Part shown: positions 26,144 through 34,258 of the stretch, piece by piece | Layout: each line of letters begins with the position of its first letter | Position numbering within the stretch: the first letter of the stretch is position 1 | NCBI RefSeq assembly: GCF_900093605.1 | Contig: NZ_FLYE01000044.1 | Location: forward strand, 1 to 57,095 | Reading direction: 5' to 3' | Origin: Candidatus Terasakiella magnetica | GTDB taxonomy: Bacteria > Pseudomonadota > Alphaproteobacteria > Rhodospirillales > Terasakiellaceae | Length of the DNA stretch: 57,095 bases | Program-made: the position numbers and the translations under genes | Notes under the pieces: model-generated | What the model was told of the DNA's origin: nothing | Databases searched by the model: none | What the model saw: the letters and a program-made list of their open reading frames with translations, nothing else

Positions 26144-27216
26144 TTGTTTAGCCCTCCCACCATAGATGGCACATCAAGGGCTTTAAAGCCGTAGTGACGC
26201 AACCAGCGTAGGTCAGATTCATAGAATGTACGCAGATCAGGAATGCCGTATTTCAACATGGCAATACGTTCAATCCCCATGCCAAAGGCAAAACCTTGGT
26301 ATTTGGTGGAATCGATGCCGCAGTTTTCCAGAACTTTAGGATGGACCATGCCGCAACCCAAAATCTCAAGCCAGTCATCCCCAGCCCCGATTTTAAATTC
26401 GCCGCCTTCACGGGTACAGCCAATATCTACTTCTGCAGAAGGTTCTGTGAACGGGAAATAACTTGGGCGGAAACGAACGGGCAGTTCATCCACACCAAAA
26501 TAGGCCCGGCAGAAATCAATCAAGGTCCCTTTAAGGTGACCAAAATGTGTTTTCTCATCGATCACCAGACCTTCGATCTGATGGAACATAGGGGTGTGCG
26601 TGGCATCATAATCACAACGATATGTGCGACCCGGACATACGATGCGGATCGGTGCGCCTTTTTCCTGCATGGAACGGATTTGTACAGGAGAGGTATGTGT
26701 GCGCAATACCATACGGTGGCCGTCTTGTTCGCGCGGCAGGTAGAAGGTATCGTGATCTTGGCGTGCAGGGTGTTCAGGGCCGATATTTAGGGCACCAAAG
26801 TTGCGCCAGTCATCTTCAATGTTCGGGCCTTCTGCAACGGTGAAGCCCATTTCACCAAAAATAGCGATGGCTTCATCGATGGTTTGGCTCACCGGGTGAA
26901 TGGTGCCTGCCTGTTCTGGACGCGTTGAAAGCGTCACATCGATTTTTTCAGCCATCAAACGGGCGTTCAGTTCTGCATCGGCCAGCTCGGTTTTGCGCGC
27001 CTCAATGGCTTGGGCAACTTCGCCTTTAACCATATTAAGCTTTTGTCCGGTCTCTTTGCGCTCTTCTGGGCTCAGGTCCTTCATGTTTTTCATCATGGAG
27101 GTGATGGAGCCTTTTTTACCAAGCGCGTTGACACGAATGTCGTCCAAAGCTTTGGAGTCGGTTGCCCCGGCAACAGCGTCCAGCACTTCGGTTTTTATCT
27201 GATCAAGATTTTCCAC
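26140..27216 (-). CDS. pheS: Phenylalanyl-tRNA synthetase alpha subunit
   Basis: Catalytic alpha subunit, 358 residues, full length. N-terminal coiled coil (about 1-90) that contacts tRNA, then the class II core: [10 protein letters not shown], motif 2 with [18 protein letters not shown], and motif 3 with [18 protein letters not shown]. It charges tRNA-Phe in the cytoplasm together with PheT. The start is a GTG preceded by an AGGAACGG ribosome-binding region. A hairpin with a U-run lies between rplT and this gene and may set the read-through level. Confidence 0.98.
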   Translation of the reverse strand: MENLDQIKTEVLDAVAGATDSKALDDIRVNALGKKGSITSMMKNMKDLSPEERKETGQKLNMVKGEVAQAIEARKTELADAELNARLMAEKIDVTLSTRPEQAGTIHPVSQTIDEAIAIFGEMGFTVAEGPNIEDDWRNFGALNIGPEHPARQDHDTFYLPREQDGHRMVLRTHTSPVQIRSMQEKGAPIRIVCPGRTYRCDYDATHTPMFHQIEGLVIDEKTHFGHLKGTLIDFCRAYFGVDELPVRFRPSYFPFTEPSAEVDIGCTREGGEFKIGAGDDWLEILGCGMVHPKVLENCGIDSTKYQGFAFGMGIERIAMLKYGIPDLRTFYESDLRWLRHYGFKALDVPSMVGGLNK

Positions 27217-27254
27217 TAATTTCCGTTCCTAAAATGAAAAAGCTGTAAACAAGC

Positions 27255-27294
27255 AAAAAGGAGACGAAAGCCTTGAAGGCTTCAGTCCCCTTTT
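27255..27294 (-). terminator. Intrinsic terminator or attenuator between rplT and pheS
   Basis: On the minus strand a long hairpin (arms about 27276-27294 and 27255-27274, with GAAGCCTT/AAGGCTTT at its apex) is followed by a five-T run. It lies 47 bases past the rplT stop and 38 bases before pheS. It could end the ribosomal-protein transcript or act as an attenuator of pheST, as is known in enterobacteria. I saw no Phe-rich leader peptide. Confidence 0.7.
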
Positions 27295-27341
27295 CCAAGA
27301 TATTTCACTGTAAAGCCAACGGCCTTACAGGAGCGTCTTTC

Positions 27342-27698
27342 TTACTTGGCGAGAGCGGCCTGAGCCTGTTCTACCAATGACTTAAACGCTTCTGGCTCAC
27401 GTGCTGCAAGATCAGCAAGAACCTTACGGTCGAGCTCGATACCAGCCAGCTTGAGGCCATTCATGAATTGTGAGTAGGATACACCGTACTGACGAGAACC
27501 GGCGTTGATACGCTGGATCCAAAGCGAACGGAAGTTACGCTTTTTCGTGCGACGATCGCGATACTGATACTGGAGGCCTTTATCGACCTTCTCCATAGCT
27601 ACGCGTAAAACGTTTTTATTACGACCGCGATAACCTTTGGCTTGTTTGATGATTTTCTTGCGACGAGCGCGAGAAGCAACTGCTACTGTAGAACGCAT
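27342..27698 (-). CDS. rplT: 50S ribosomal protein L20
   Basis: 118-residue L20, the usual length. The N-terminal basic extension ([20 protein letters not shown]) and the globular [13 protein letters not shown] segment are diagnostic. It binds 23S rRNA early in 50S assembly. It follows rpmI after 34 bases on the same strand, the conserved order; infC, which often precedes them, is not here. Confidence 0.98.
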   Translation of the reverse strand: MRSTVAVASRARRKKIIKQAKGYRGRNKNVLRVAMEKVDKGLQYQYRDRRTKKRNFRSLWIQRINAGSRQYGVSYSQFMNGLKLAGIELDRKVLADLAAREPEAFKSLVEQAQAALAK

Positions 27699-27732
27699 GT
27701 TTCTAAACCCTTATATATATGTGCGACTGTAA

Positions 27733-27930
27733 TTAAGCGTAAGGCATCATTGATTTTGCCATGCGTGCATCTGCAGCTGACAATACAAAGCTACCACGTG
27801 CTTGACGTTTCATTTTATTGGAACGTTTGCGCAGGTTGTGGGATTTGAATGCGTAAGCACCACGTACTTTACCAGTAGCAGTGATCTTGAAGCGCTTTTT
27901 AGCGCCAGATTTTGTCTTCATTTTAGGCAT
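27733..27930 (-). CDS. rpmI: 50S ribosomal protein L35
   Basis: 65-residue L35 with the hallmark start [14 protein letters not shown] and the [13 protein letters not shown] segment. A component of the 50S subunit. ATAATG context with AAAGGAT upstream supports the start. First gene of rpmI-rplT, preceded by a 174-base gap that must carry the promoter. Confidence 0.98.
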   Translation of the reverse strand: MPKMKTKSGAKKRFKITATGKVRGAYAFKSHNLRKRSNKMKRQARGSFVLSAADARMAKSMMPYA

Positions 27931-28020
27931 TTCATTATCCTTTAGATATCTACATTAAACCCGACGCCTAGGCATGCCTTAGCCACATCCGTCATCATTT
28001 AATGCCTTTAATAAAATACG

Positions 28021-28046
28021 CGTCGCTGACATAAATTTCAGCAACG
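28021..28046 (-). terminator. Possible weak terminator after apaG
   Basis: On the minus strand CGTTGCTGA and TCAGCGACG form a 9-bp stem with one G-U pair and an 8-base loop. Only a short interrupted T-tract (TATTTTATT) follows. It lies about 60 bases past the apaG stop, before rpmI. Confidence 0.4.
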
Positions 28047-28104
28047 AGGTAGCGGGTTATAGACTCAAGACCAGCTGATTGCAAGGGGAAAATGCCCAAT
28101 AAGC

Positions 28105-28500
28105 TTAATTCACCGTATGGGCTTCATAAGGGCTATCTAGTGAAAAGGTCGGGACCATAATATTAAGCCTTTCGCCAACCGCACTGATCATCTCGTATGA
28201 TCCACCCATAAAGCCGCTTGGGGTCTGAAGGGGCACGCCGCTGGTATATTCAAAGCTCTCACCGGGCTGCAAGGTGGGTTGCTCGCCCACAACGCCTTCG
28301 CCGCGCACTTCTTGGGTGCGCCCCATGCCATCGGTGATTTTCCAGTGACGCGAAATCAGCTGGATGGTTTCATAGCCATCATTGGCAATTGTAATGTGAT
28401 AGGCCCATACATATGTGCCTTTTTCTGGCTCGGAGTCGTCTTCCAGAAAAATCGGTTCGACCGAGATGGTCACCATACGTGTTGTTTCTTGATATTTCAT
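28105..28500 (-). CDS. apaG: ApaG domain protein
   Basis: 131-residue ApaG, a fibronectin-III-like protein of about 125-130 residues in bacteria; a role with the nucleotide hydrolase ApaH is known genetically, the molecular function is unclear. Diagnostic stretches are YVWAYHITIANDG, SRHWKITDGMGR, EVRGEGVVGEQP and YTSGVPLQTPSGFMGGSYEM. I placed the start at the ATG at 28500 because alphaproteobacterial ApaG proteins begin about ten residues before this first strand. The frame is open further upstream but there overlaps the thioesterase gene. No ribosome-binding site is obvious. Confidence 0.95.
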   Translation of the reverse strand: MKYQETTRMVTISVEPIFLEDDSEPEKGTYVWAYHITIANDGYETIQLISRHWKITDGMGRTQEVRGEGVVGEQPTLQPGESFEYTSGVPLQTPSGFMGGSYEMISAVGERLNIMVPTFSLDSPYEAHTVN

Positions 28501-28528
28501 AGAGTTAAAGATGGGGCTTCTTTTGCCA

Positions 28529-28936
28529 TTACGCAATAAGGAAATGCGCATGAGCGGTGGCAACGAGACGTTTTTCATCTTTTTGCCAAGCCGTAACACG
28601 CAGATTTGCCACGCGTTTGCCCTGTTTAACCACTTCTGCGCGGGCATAGGTATCTTGATGAAGGGCAGGGCGCAAATAATCAACCGAGATGTTAATAATC
28701 TTGGGCGCAGGGGCATCTTCGCCGAGCTGGTCAAGCAGGTGAAAGGAGGCTGCATGTTCCATCAGGCCAGCCACCACACCGCCATGAACCGCGCCAATGA
28801 TCTCATTACCAATATTATCGGCATTTTCCTTTAAGATGGTCACGAGCCCAAGGTCGTCTTCAAAAAGGCTTAATCCGACAAGTTCTGCATAAGGGATCAT
28901 GTCGTTGAGGGGGGAGAGTTTACGGTGCGGTTTCAA
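28529..28936 (-). CDS. PaaI-type hotdog thioesterase
   Basis: 135-residue hotdog-fold acyl-CoA thioesterase of the PaaI/YigI group. The signature is HGGVVAGLMEHAAS (about 51-64), with the central helix, and the ISVDYLRPA strand after it. The substrate is unknown. The start is a TTG with GGAGAG upstream, overlapping the stop of the preceding thioesterase gene by 4 bases (TTGA). An internal ATG at 28900 is possible. It and the upstream paralogue probably work as two subunits or act on related substrates. Confidence 0.88.
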   Translation of the reverse strand: MKPHRKLSPLNDMIPYAELVGLSLFEDDLGLVTILKENADNIGNEIIGAVHGGVVAGLMEHAASFHLLDQLGEDAPAPKIINISVDYLRPALHQDTYARAEVVKQGKRVANLRVTAWQKDEKRLVATAHAHFLIA

Positions 28937-29385
28937 GAGCTCTCTCCGTCTAGCTGAAGTTGGAAGGTGCCGTTTGTTTTAAAGGTGCCTGTGGCGGTGG
29001 CGATTTTGTGGCTTTCGTCACCCTGCCAAGCCCAGCTGCGTACATACGCCACATCTTCATTAAAATGAAAACATTCAGCACGCCCATAAAGGGTTTGATC
29101 ACCTTTGATGGAGCGCAAATGATCAAGGCGAAGATCAAGTGTCGCCACCGTGCGCCCTTCAGGATAAACCGAAGAGGCAACCGTGCCACATAGGGTATCA
29201 AGCAAGGTGGTGACAATGGCGCTGTGCAGCAAATTCTTTTCTTTATTGCAGACCAGTTCGGCGCGCGGTTGAAGAAACATACAGCCCTGACCTTGGGACA
29301 GGCCTTCAAACCTTAAGCCCAGTTTTTTACAATGGGGCAGGTTTTCAACCGTCTGTCTCATGAAATTATGCAGGGATGTGGACAC
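28933..29385 (-). CDS. PaaI-like hotdog thioesterase with variant active-site motif
   Basis: 150-residue hotdog-fold protein. The usual HGG start of the central helix is HSA here (HSAIVTTLLDTLCG), so the backbone amides that bind the thioester oxygen may be differently arranged. LDLRLDHLRSIKG matches the strand after the helix. The start is a GTG with AAGGA 7 bases upstream. The last codon overlaps the TTG start of the second thioesterase gene, so the pair is coupled. Function beyond acyl-CoA thioesterase class unknown. Confidence 0.85.
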   Translation of the reverse strand: MSTSLHNFMRQTVENLPHCKKLGLRFEGLSQGQGCMFLQPRAELVCNKEKNLLHSAIVTTLLDTLCGTVASSVYPEGRTVATLDLRLDHLRSIKGDQTLYGRAECFHFNEDVAYVRSWAWQGDESHKIATATGTFKTNGTFQLQLDGESS

Positions 29386-29531
29386 CGGATTATCCTTAAA
29401 ATCAAAAAGCGATGAAACAAATGTATGGTATGCGAACAGTCTGTCAATAGCTTTTAAAGGAAGCTTATGATTTTCTTTACTGTTTAGCTGTAATGATGGA
29501 CTATGCGTTAATTGATTTAAGGGAGAGCATC

Positions 29532-29900
29532 GTGGGGAGACTTTTGATTGTCGATGATGACAAGTCAGTGCTCAATGTCATGAAACAGGCATTGATCAAT
29601 GCCCAGTTTGACGTTGAAAGCGCAACCAATGGCAAAGATGCGATTGAGCTGTTGCAATCTTCTTCCTTTGACTTGCTGATCACAGATATTCTAATGCCCG
29701 AAATTGATGGCTTAGCCGTGATTGACCATGCCATTTCTCATCATCAGGATATCGGTATTTTAGCGATTTCCGGGGGCGGGCCGGATAAAGATGGCGGGGA
29801 CTTGCTAGATGCGGCCCTGACCTGTGGTGCCGATGCGATTTTGCAAAAACCGTTTCGCCCAGATGAGCTTATTCGCACGGTTAAAGCATTGTTGCGCTAA
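29532..29900 (+). CDS. Single-domain response regulator (CheY-like)
   Basis: 122-residue stand-alone receiver. LIVDDDKS opens the fold, the phospho-acceptor Asp lies in LLITDILMPEIDG, and the conserved Lys is in LQKPF. No output domain, so it works by protein contact or as a phosphate shuttle. I prefer the GTG at 29532, which has AGGGAGAG upstream at good spacing; an in-frame ATG at 29493 would add 13 residues without a ribosome-binding site. No kinase is adjacent, so its partner is unknown. An orphan HPt-bearing kinase elsewhere in the window could feed it. Confidence 0.92.
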   Translation: MGRLLIVDDDKSVLNVMKQALINAQFDVESATNGKDAIELLQSSSFDLLITDILMPEIDGLAVIDHAISHHQDIGILAISGGGPDKDGGDLLDAALTCGADAILQKPFRPDELIRTVKALLR

Positions 29901-29922
29901 TTACATCTATAGGACCCTCATG

Positions 29923-30627
29923 TTAAGGGTGTGATTTATAGCCTGTAAAACCTTGGCTCCATGGATCGCGCGTTGGCACACTGGGTTTTGTCTCCAAGGC
30001 ACCTTGCTTGCCATAGGTTTTGAATTTCTCCATCACCTCATCCATTTCTTCATCACTTAAGATATGAGGCTCGCCTACTTGTAGGGCGGTGAGATATTGC
30101 TCACACAGAAGCTCCAGCTCTTGCGCGATCTTTAAAGCTTTATCCAGATTACTTGCTGCCACAATCATGCCGTGGTTTGCCAACAAGCAGGCATTGCGGC
30201 TTTGCAAAGCTTTTAGGGCCACGTCTGAAAGTTCTTGTGTGCCAAAGGTGGCATAAGGCGCGCAGCGCACTGTTTTGCCGCCACATACCGCAATCATATA
30301 ATGAAAAGGCGGCAAGTCCCGACGCAGGCACGCCAGTGTGGTGGCAAATTTGGAATGGGTATGGATGATGGCATTCACATCTTTGCGCGCGCTCATAATG
30401 TCATGGTGAAAGAGCCACTCACTAGACGGTTTGAGCTTGCCGTGGTAGCTGCCATCTTTGCGTACCTCCACAATGTCTTGAGGATCAAGCTGATCATAAT
30501 CCATGCCAGAAGGCGTAATGAAAAAGCCGTTTTTTGAACGTGCAGACACATTGCCGCTGGTGCCTTGGTTGATCCCCAAGGCATTCATCTTCAAGGCCGT
30601 ATCAATGACATCTTGGCGCAGGGACAT
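29923..30627 (-). CDS. Class II (FucA-type) aldolase, likely Ald2 of the DHAP shunt
   Basis: 234-residue zinc aldolase. Seen: phosphate-binding GNVS (25-28), TPSG (38-41) and PSSEW with catalytic E70; zinc ligands H89 and H91 (IIHTHS) and H152 (ANHG). Its similarity to L-fuculose-1-phosphate aldolase runs through HYMIAVCGGKTV and CAPYATFGT. It is the last gene of an mtnP-mtnA-aldolase run, 6 bases after mtnA. In Rhodospirillum rubrum the equivalent gene, Ald2, cleaves 5-(methylthio)ribulose-1-phosphate (or 5-deoxyribulose-1-phosphate) to DHAP and an aldehyde. The alternative is MtnB dehydratase of the same superfamily; no mtnC, mtnD or mtnE nearby and the FucA-like motifs favour the aldolase. 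Confidence 0.88.
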   Translation of the reverse strand: MSLRQDVIDTALKMNALGINQGTSGNVSARSKNGFFITPSGMDYDQLDPQDIVEVRKDGSYHGKLKPSSEWLFHHDIMSARKDVNAIIHTHSKFATTLACLRRDLPPFHYMIAVCGGKTVRCAPYATFGTQELSDVALKALQSRNACLLANHGMIVAASNLDKALKIAQELELLCEQYLTALQVGEPHILSDEEMDEVMEKFKTYGKQGALETKPSVPTRDPWSQGFTGYKSHP

Positions 30628-30633
30628 GACAGC

Positions 30634-31728
30634 TTAGACCTTATCAGGAAAGAGGACGGCGAGCCCTTCTTTTGACGCTTTTGCCACGCCGCGCTCGGTA
30701 ATAAGCCCGGTGATATATTTGCGCGGTGTCACATCAAAGGCGTAGTTACCCGCTGTGCAGCTTTCTGGCGTGATCGTGACTGTGGCAACCGTGCCGTCTT
30801 TTAAACGGCCCGTCATTTCGGTGACTTCTGTTGCATCACGTTCTTCAATGGGGATTTCTTTCACCCCGTCGTCAACCGTCCAGTCAATGGTCGGGGAGGG
30901 TAAACCCACATAAAATGGCACATCATTATCATGGGCAGCTAAGGCCTTAAGATACGTGCCGATCTTATTACATACATCCCCAGAGGCGGTGGTGCGGTCC
31001 GTGCCGACAATACAAAGATCGACCTCACCATGTTGCATGAGGTGACCGCCTGCATTATCGACAATTAAGGTATGGTCCACACCATGATTGCCGAGCTCCC
31101 ATGCCGTCAGCGAGGCACCTTGGTTGCGCGGGCGGGTTTCATCTACCCAGACATGAACGGGAATGCCACTGTCATGGGCTTTATAAATCGGCGCGGTTGC
31201 GGTGCCCCAATCAACTGTTGCCAGCCAGCCGGCATTACAATGGGTGAGGATGTTAACCACGCCGGTTTTGCCCTTTTTCTCCCAAATCTCTTGGATGATC
31301 TTGAGACCATGATCACCAATAGAGGAGTTTTGCGCCACATCATCTTCACAAATTTGGGCGGCAAGCTTATAAGCTGCCCCAATGCGTTCGCCCTCAGCCA
31401 AGGGGAAGATTTGTGCGCGCATTTCATCTAAGGCCCAGCGTAAGTTCACGGCTGTGGGGCGCGTGGCATAAAGCTCACTATAGGCCTGATCAAAACCTGC
31501 ATCACTTGCATCCTTTTTAAGGGCAAGTGCCATGCCATAAGCCGCGGTCGCGCCGATTAAAGGCGCACCACGCACCAACATATCAAAAATCGCATGACAG
31601 GCATCCGCCAGATTTTCCATACGCACAATTTCATAAGCATGGGGCAGTTTGGTCTGGTCAATAATATTAACCCCCCAACCATCATCATCCAGCCAGATCG
31701 GGCGCGTTGATGTACCATTAACTTTCAT
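30634..31728 (-). CDS. mtnA: S-methyl-5-thioribose-1-phosphate isomerase
   Basis: 364-residue aldose-ketose isomerase converting 5-methylthioribose-1-phosphate to the ribulose form. The catalytic pair is C164 (ILTHCNAG) and D244 ([11 protein letters not shown]). [13 protein letters not shown] (53-65) is a slight variant of the family's RGAPAIG. Close relatives also isomerise 5-deoxyribose-1-phosphate. AGGAG lies 7 bases before the ATG. It sits 23 bases after mtnP and 6 bases before the aldolase in one operon. Confidence 0.96.
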   Translation of the reverse strand: MKVNGTSTRPIWLDDDGWGVNIIDQTKLPHAYEIVRMENLADACHAIFDMLVRGAPLIGATAAYGMALALKKDASDAGFDQAYSELYATRPTAVNLRWALDEMRAQIFPLAEGERIGAAYKLAAQICEDDVAQNSSIGDHGLKIIQEIWEKKGKTGVVNILTHCNAGWLATVDWGTATAPIYKAHDSGIPVHVWVDETRPRNQGASLTAWELGNHGVDHTLIVDNAGGHLMQHGEVDLCIVGTDRTTASGDVCNKIGTYLKALAAHDNDVPFYVGLPSPTIDWTVDDGVKEIPIEERDATEVTEMTGRLKDGTVATVTITPESCTAGNYAFDVTPRKYITGLITERGVAKASKEGLAVLFPDKV

Positions 31729-31751
31729 TTTCCAGCTCCTTATTATTTGGT

Positions 31752-32624
31752 TTACTTCAAAATCCGGCCTGCAACCGCATCAAGCTTGGCAACCACTTCA
31801 GGGTCGCGCGCATCGGGGGCGGTGATGAGGGCGTATTCAAGGGCGTTGTGGCATCCGCTGGGGCACGGCAAGGGGGCTGCCGCAATTTTAGGAACGGCGG
31901 CTTTGACTAAAGAGCGGCCTTTTTCGGCATTTTCCAGCAGGACCTTGATGACTTGTTCAACAGTTACATCGTCATGTTCTTCATGCCAGCAGTCATAATC
32001 GGTCACCATGGCAACGGTGGCGTATCCCATCTCGGCTTCACGCGCAAGCTTGGCCTCTGGCATGTTGGTCATTCCGATGACGGAACAGCCCCAACTACGA
32101 TAGAGGTTTGACTCCGCCTTGGTGGAGAATTGCGGGCCTTCCATGGCGAGGTAGGTGCCACCACGGGTATAGTCAATGCCGATTTCTTTTAAGGCGTCTT
32201 CAAGGCAATCAACCAATCGTTTTGAAACCGGTTCGCCAAAGGCCACATGGGCGACACACCCTGTGGTGAAGAAAGATTTTTCGCGCGCAAAGGTGCGATC
32301 AATATAATCATCCGCCAGCACAAAATGCCCCGGTGGCAATTCTTCTTTTAAAGAGCCACAGGCAGAGACCGAAACGATATCCGTAACACCTGTACGTTTC
32401 ATGGCATCGATATTGGCGCGGTAGTTTACTTCTGTGGGGGAAATGCGGTGACCGCGACCATGGCGGGGTAAAAAACGCATTTGAACGCCGTCCAGCTCCC
32501 CAAAAAGGATGTCATCGGAAACTGTACCAAAGGGAGAAGTGATCTTTTCCCAACGGGTGTTTTCCAGCCCGTCGATTTCATAAATACCGCTGCCGCCCAT
32601 AACGCCGATAATTGTTTCTGCCAT
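31752..32624 (-). CDS. mtnP: S-methyl-5'-thioadenosine phosphorylase
   Basis: 290-residue phosphorylase that splits 5'-methylthioadenosine (from polyamine and other SAM-consuming reactions) into adenine and 5-methylthioribose-1-phosphate. GGSGIYEI binds phosphate; [10 protein letters not shown] and the AMEGPQFST stretch are family hallmarks; [12 protein letters not shown] and [13 protein letters not shown] match MTA rather than purine phosphorylases. First gene of the three-gene salvage operon, with AAGGGA upstream of the ATG. With a phosphorylase present, a separate MTR kinase (mtnK) is not needed. Confidence 0.96.
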   Translation of the reverse strand: MAETIIGVMGGSGIYEIDGLENTRWEKITSPFGTVSDDILFGELDGVQMRFLPRHGRGHRISPTEVNYRANIDAMKRTGVTDIVSVSACGSLKEELPPGHFVLADDYIDRTFAREKSFFTTGCVAHVAFGEPVSKRLVDCLEDALKEIGIDYTRGGTYLAMEGPQFSTKAESNLYRSWGCSVIGMTNMPEAKLAREAEMGYATVAMVTDYDCWHEEHDDVTVEQVIKVLLENAEKGRSLVKAAVPKIAAAPLPCPSGCHNALEYALITAPDARDPEVVAKLDAVAGRILK

Positions 32625-33136
32625 AATTTATGATTCCCTTGATGAAAATTTCCTATGTTGGGAAGTTTTTTGCCATGGAATGAGCAAAAAAGCCATGAAA
32701 ATAAAAAAGGAAGATTCTTTTTAAAAGCGGCTTAAAAAATGATCATTCTGCGCCTCATTTTTCACCACTATTATACGCTGCAATGCACAAAAGTGCCTGA
32801 AATATATTCAGAAAATTAAAATATATACCCACTACTACGCAGAGATGTTGAGTGTCTGGTCAAAAAAAATGTTTTTCTGAAAATTTGGTCTTGCCAATCG
32901 GTTAATTAAGGGTAAAGCTGCAGTATGTGCATTTGAAACTGAGAATGTGTTTCATCTGTGCAAACAAATAATATTGAAGGGCCTCCACCGGTGCTTCAGT
33001 TGAATGATCTGATAATAAAAAACAAGTTACTTAGTGGTTAGGGAGCTTTAAGGCGCGATTTTGATGAACTTAAAAAAAGTCATGAAATCGGACCTGTCAG
33101 ATTATTCTGTTTTTCAATTCACGGGAGATTTCTAAA
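32625..33136. other. 512-bp AT-rich divergent region between mtnP and aapJ
   Basis: No gene is supported here. The stretch is AT-rich and must hold the divergent mtnP and aapJ promoters. It has the inverted repeats GCAC-AAAA-GTGC (32785-32796) and TGAAAC-9-GTTTCA (32934-32954). I looked for a sigma-54 -24/-12 element, which would fit nitrogen control of the transporter, and found none that keeps both GG and GC at correct spacing. A long leader upstream of aapJ is possible. GGGAGA precedes the aapJ ATG. Confidence 0.5.
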
Positions 33137-34159
33137 ATGAAAAAAACTCTATCTGTCCTGACTGGCGCACTCGTTGCAACAGCCGTTTCTGCAACAGCTG
33201 CGATGGCAGCGAACACTTTGGATACTGTAAAGGCGCGTGGTGAGCTTCTTTGTGGTGCCTCTACTGGTCTGCCGGGTTTCTCTCTGCCCGACGAAAAAGG
33301 TAACTGGACAGGTCTTGATGCGGATACCTGCCGTGCAGTAGCTGCTGCCGTTTTGGGCGATGCAAATAAAGTTAAATTCATTCCTTTGACAGCAAAAGAA
33401 CGTTTCACAGCCCTTCAGTCTGGTGAAATTGACGTGCTGTCACGTAACACAACTTGGACACATACACGTGATACATCACTGGGTCTGAACTTTGCTGGCG
33501 TAAACTATTACGATGGTCAAGGCTTCATGGTTCAAAAAGAGCTCGGCGTTAAATCTGCGCTGGAACTTGATGGCGCGTCTGTTTGTATTCAAGCAGGTAC
33601 AACAACTGAATTGAACCTTGCTGATTATTTCAAGCTTAACGGCATGAAATTCAGCCCGGTTGTTTACGATACATCCGATCAAACTGTACAAGGTTTCGCT
33701 GCAGGTCGTTGTGACATTCTGACTTCTGACCAATCACAGCTTTATGCGCTTCGTTCTAAACTGGACGACCCATCTAAAGCAGTTGTACTGCCAGAAGTTA
33801 TTTCTAAAGAGCCTTTGGGCCCAGTTGTTCGCCAAGGCGATGACCAGTGGTTCAACATCGTGAAGTGGACATTGTTCGCTCTCGTGAACGCTGAAGAAAT
33901 GGGTGTAACATCTGCAAATGCAGCTGACATGCTGAAAAGCAAAAACCCTGGTGTTCAACGTCTTGTTGGTACATCTGGTGATGCCGGTGCGAAACTTGGT
34001 CTTGGTGCAAACTGGGCATATGATGCGATTAAACAAGTCGGTAACTATGGCGAAATGTTTGACCGTAACGTTGGTCCAAAGACTCCGCTGCAAATCTCTC
34101 GTGGTTTGAATGCGCTATGGTCTAAAGGTGGTCTACAATACGCACCGCCAGTTCGCTAA
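33137..34159 (+). CDS. aapJ: General L-amino acid ABC transporter substrate-binding protein
   Basis: 340-residue periplasmic binding protein of the AapJ/BztA type, which captures a broad range of L-amino acids. The signal peptide is residues 1-24 with cleavage at AMA-ANT. The mature N-terminus (LDTVKARGELLCGAS), VLSRNTTWTHTRD and the C-terminal NYGEMFDRNVG are characteristic of AapJ. It is the first gene of aapJQMP. A strong terminator-like hairpin follows at 34185-34240, which should leave more binding protein than permease. Confidence 0.96.
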   Translation: MKKTLSVLTGALVATAVSATAAMAANTLDTVKARGELLCGASTGLPGFSLPDEKGNWTGLDADTCRAVAAAVLGDANKVKFIPLTAKERFTALQSGEIDVLSRNTTWTHTRDTSLGLNFAGVNYYDGQGFMVQKELGVKSALELDGASVCIQAGTTTELNLADYFKLNGMKFSPVVYDTSDQTVQGFAAGRCDILTSDQSQLYALRSKLDDPSKAVVLPEVISKEPLGPVVRQGDDQWFNIVKWTLFALVNAEEMGVTSANAADMLKSKNPGVQRLVGTSGDAGAKLGLGANWAYDAIKQVGNYGEMFDRNVGPKTPLQISRGLNALWSKGGLQYAPPVR

Positions 34160-34184
34160 GAACTAACGGTTTAGACGATTATGA

Positions 34185-34240
34185 GTGGGTGTGTTTTTTC
34201 GAAGAAACCTTCGGCGAACACACCCACTTTTTCTTTTTTT
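34185..34240 (+). terminator. Strong hairpin with T-run between aapJ and aapQ (partial terminator)
   Basis: GTGGGTGTGTT (34185-34195) pairs perfectly with AACACACCCAC (34217-34227), with an inner CGAAG/CTTCG stem, followed by a 13-base T-rich run. It lies between the binding-protein gene and the permease genes, where partial termination commonly raises binding-protein expression over that of the membrane subunits. Confidence 0.9.
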
Positions 34241-34258
34241 TGAGTTTGGAGTGTGCAT

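Noticed and set aside
26296-26790. 164-residue plus-strand frame antisense to pheS
   Set aside because: Contained in the conserved pheS gene and lacking any domain signal.
28501-28755. Upstream extension of the apaG frame
   Set aside because: The extension overlaps the thioesterase gene in another frame and has no homology to ApaG, which begins about ten residues before the first strand at 28500.
32625-33136. Sigma-54 promoter or NtrC site before aapJ
   Set aside because: Candidates such as the TGG-containing stretch near 32857 lack GC at -12, and the GCAC/GTGC palindrome has a 4-base spacer, too short for a typical NtrC site.
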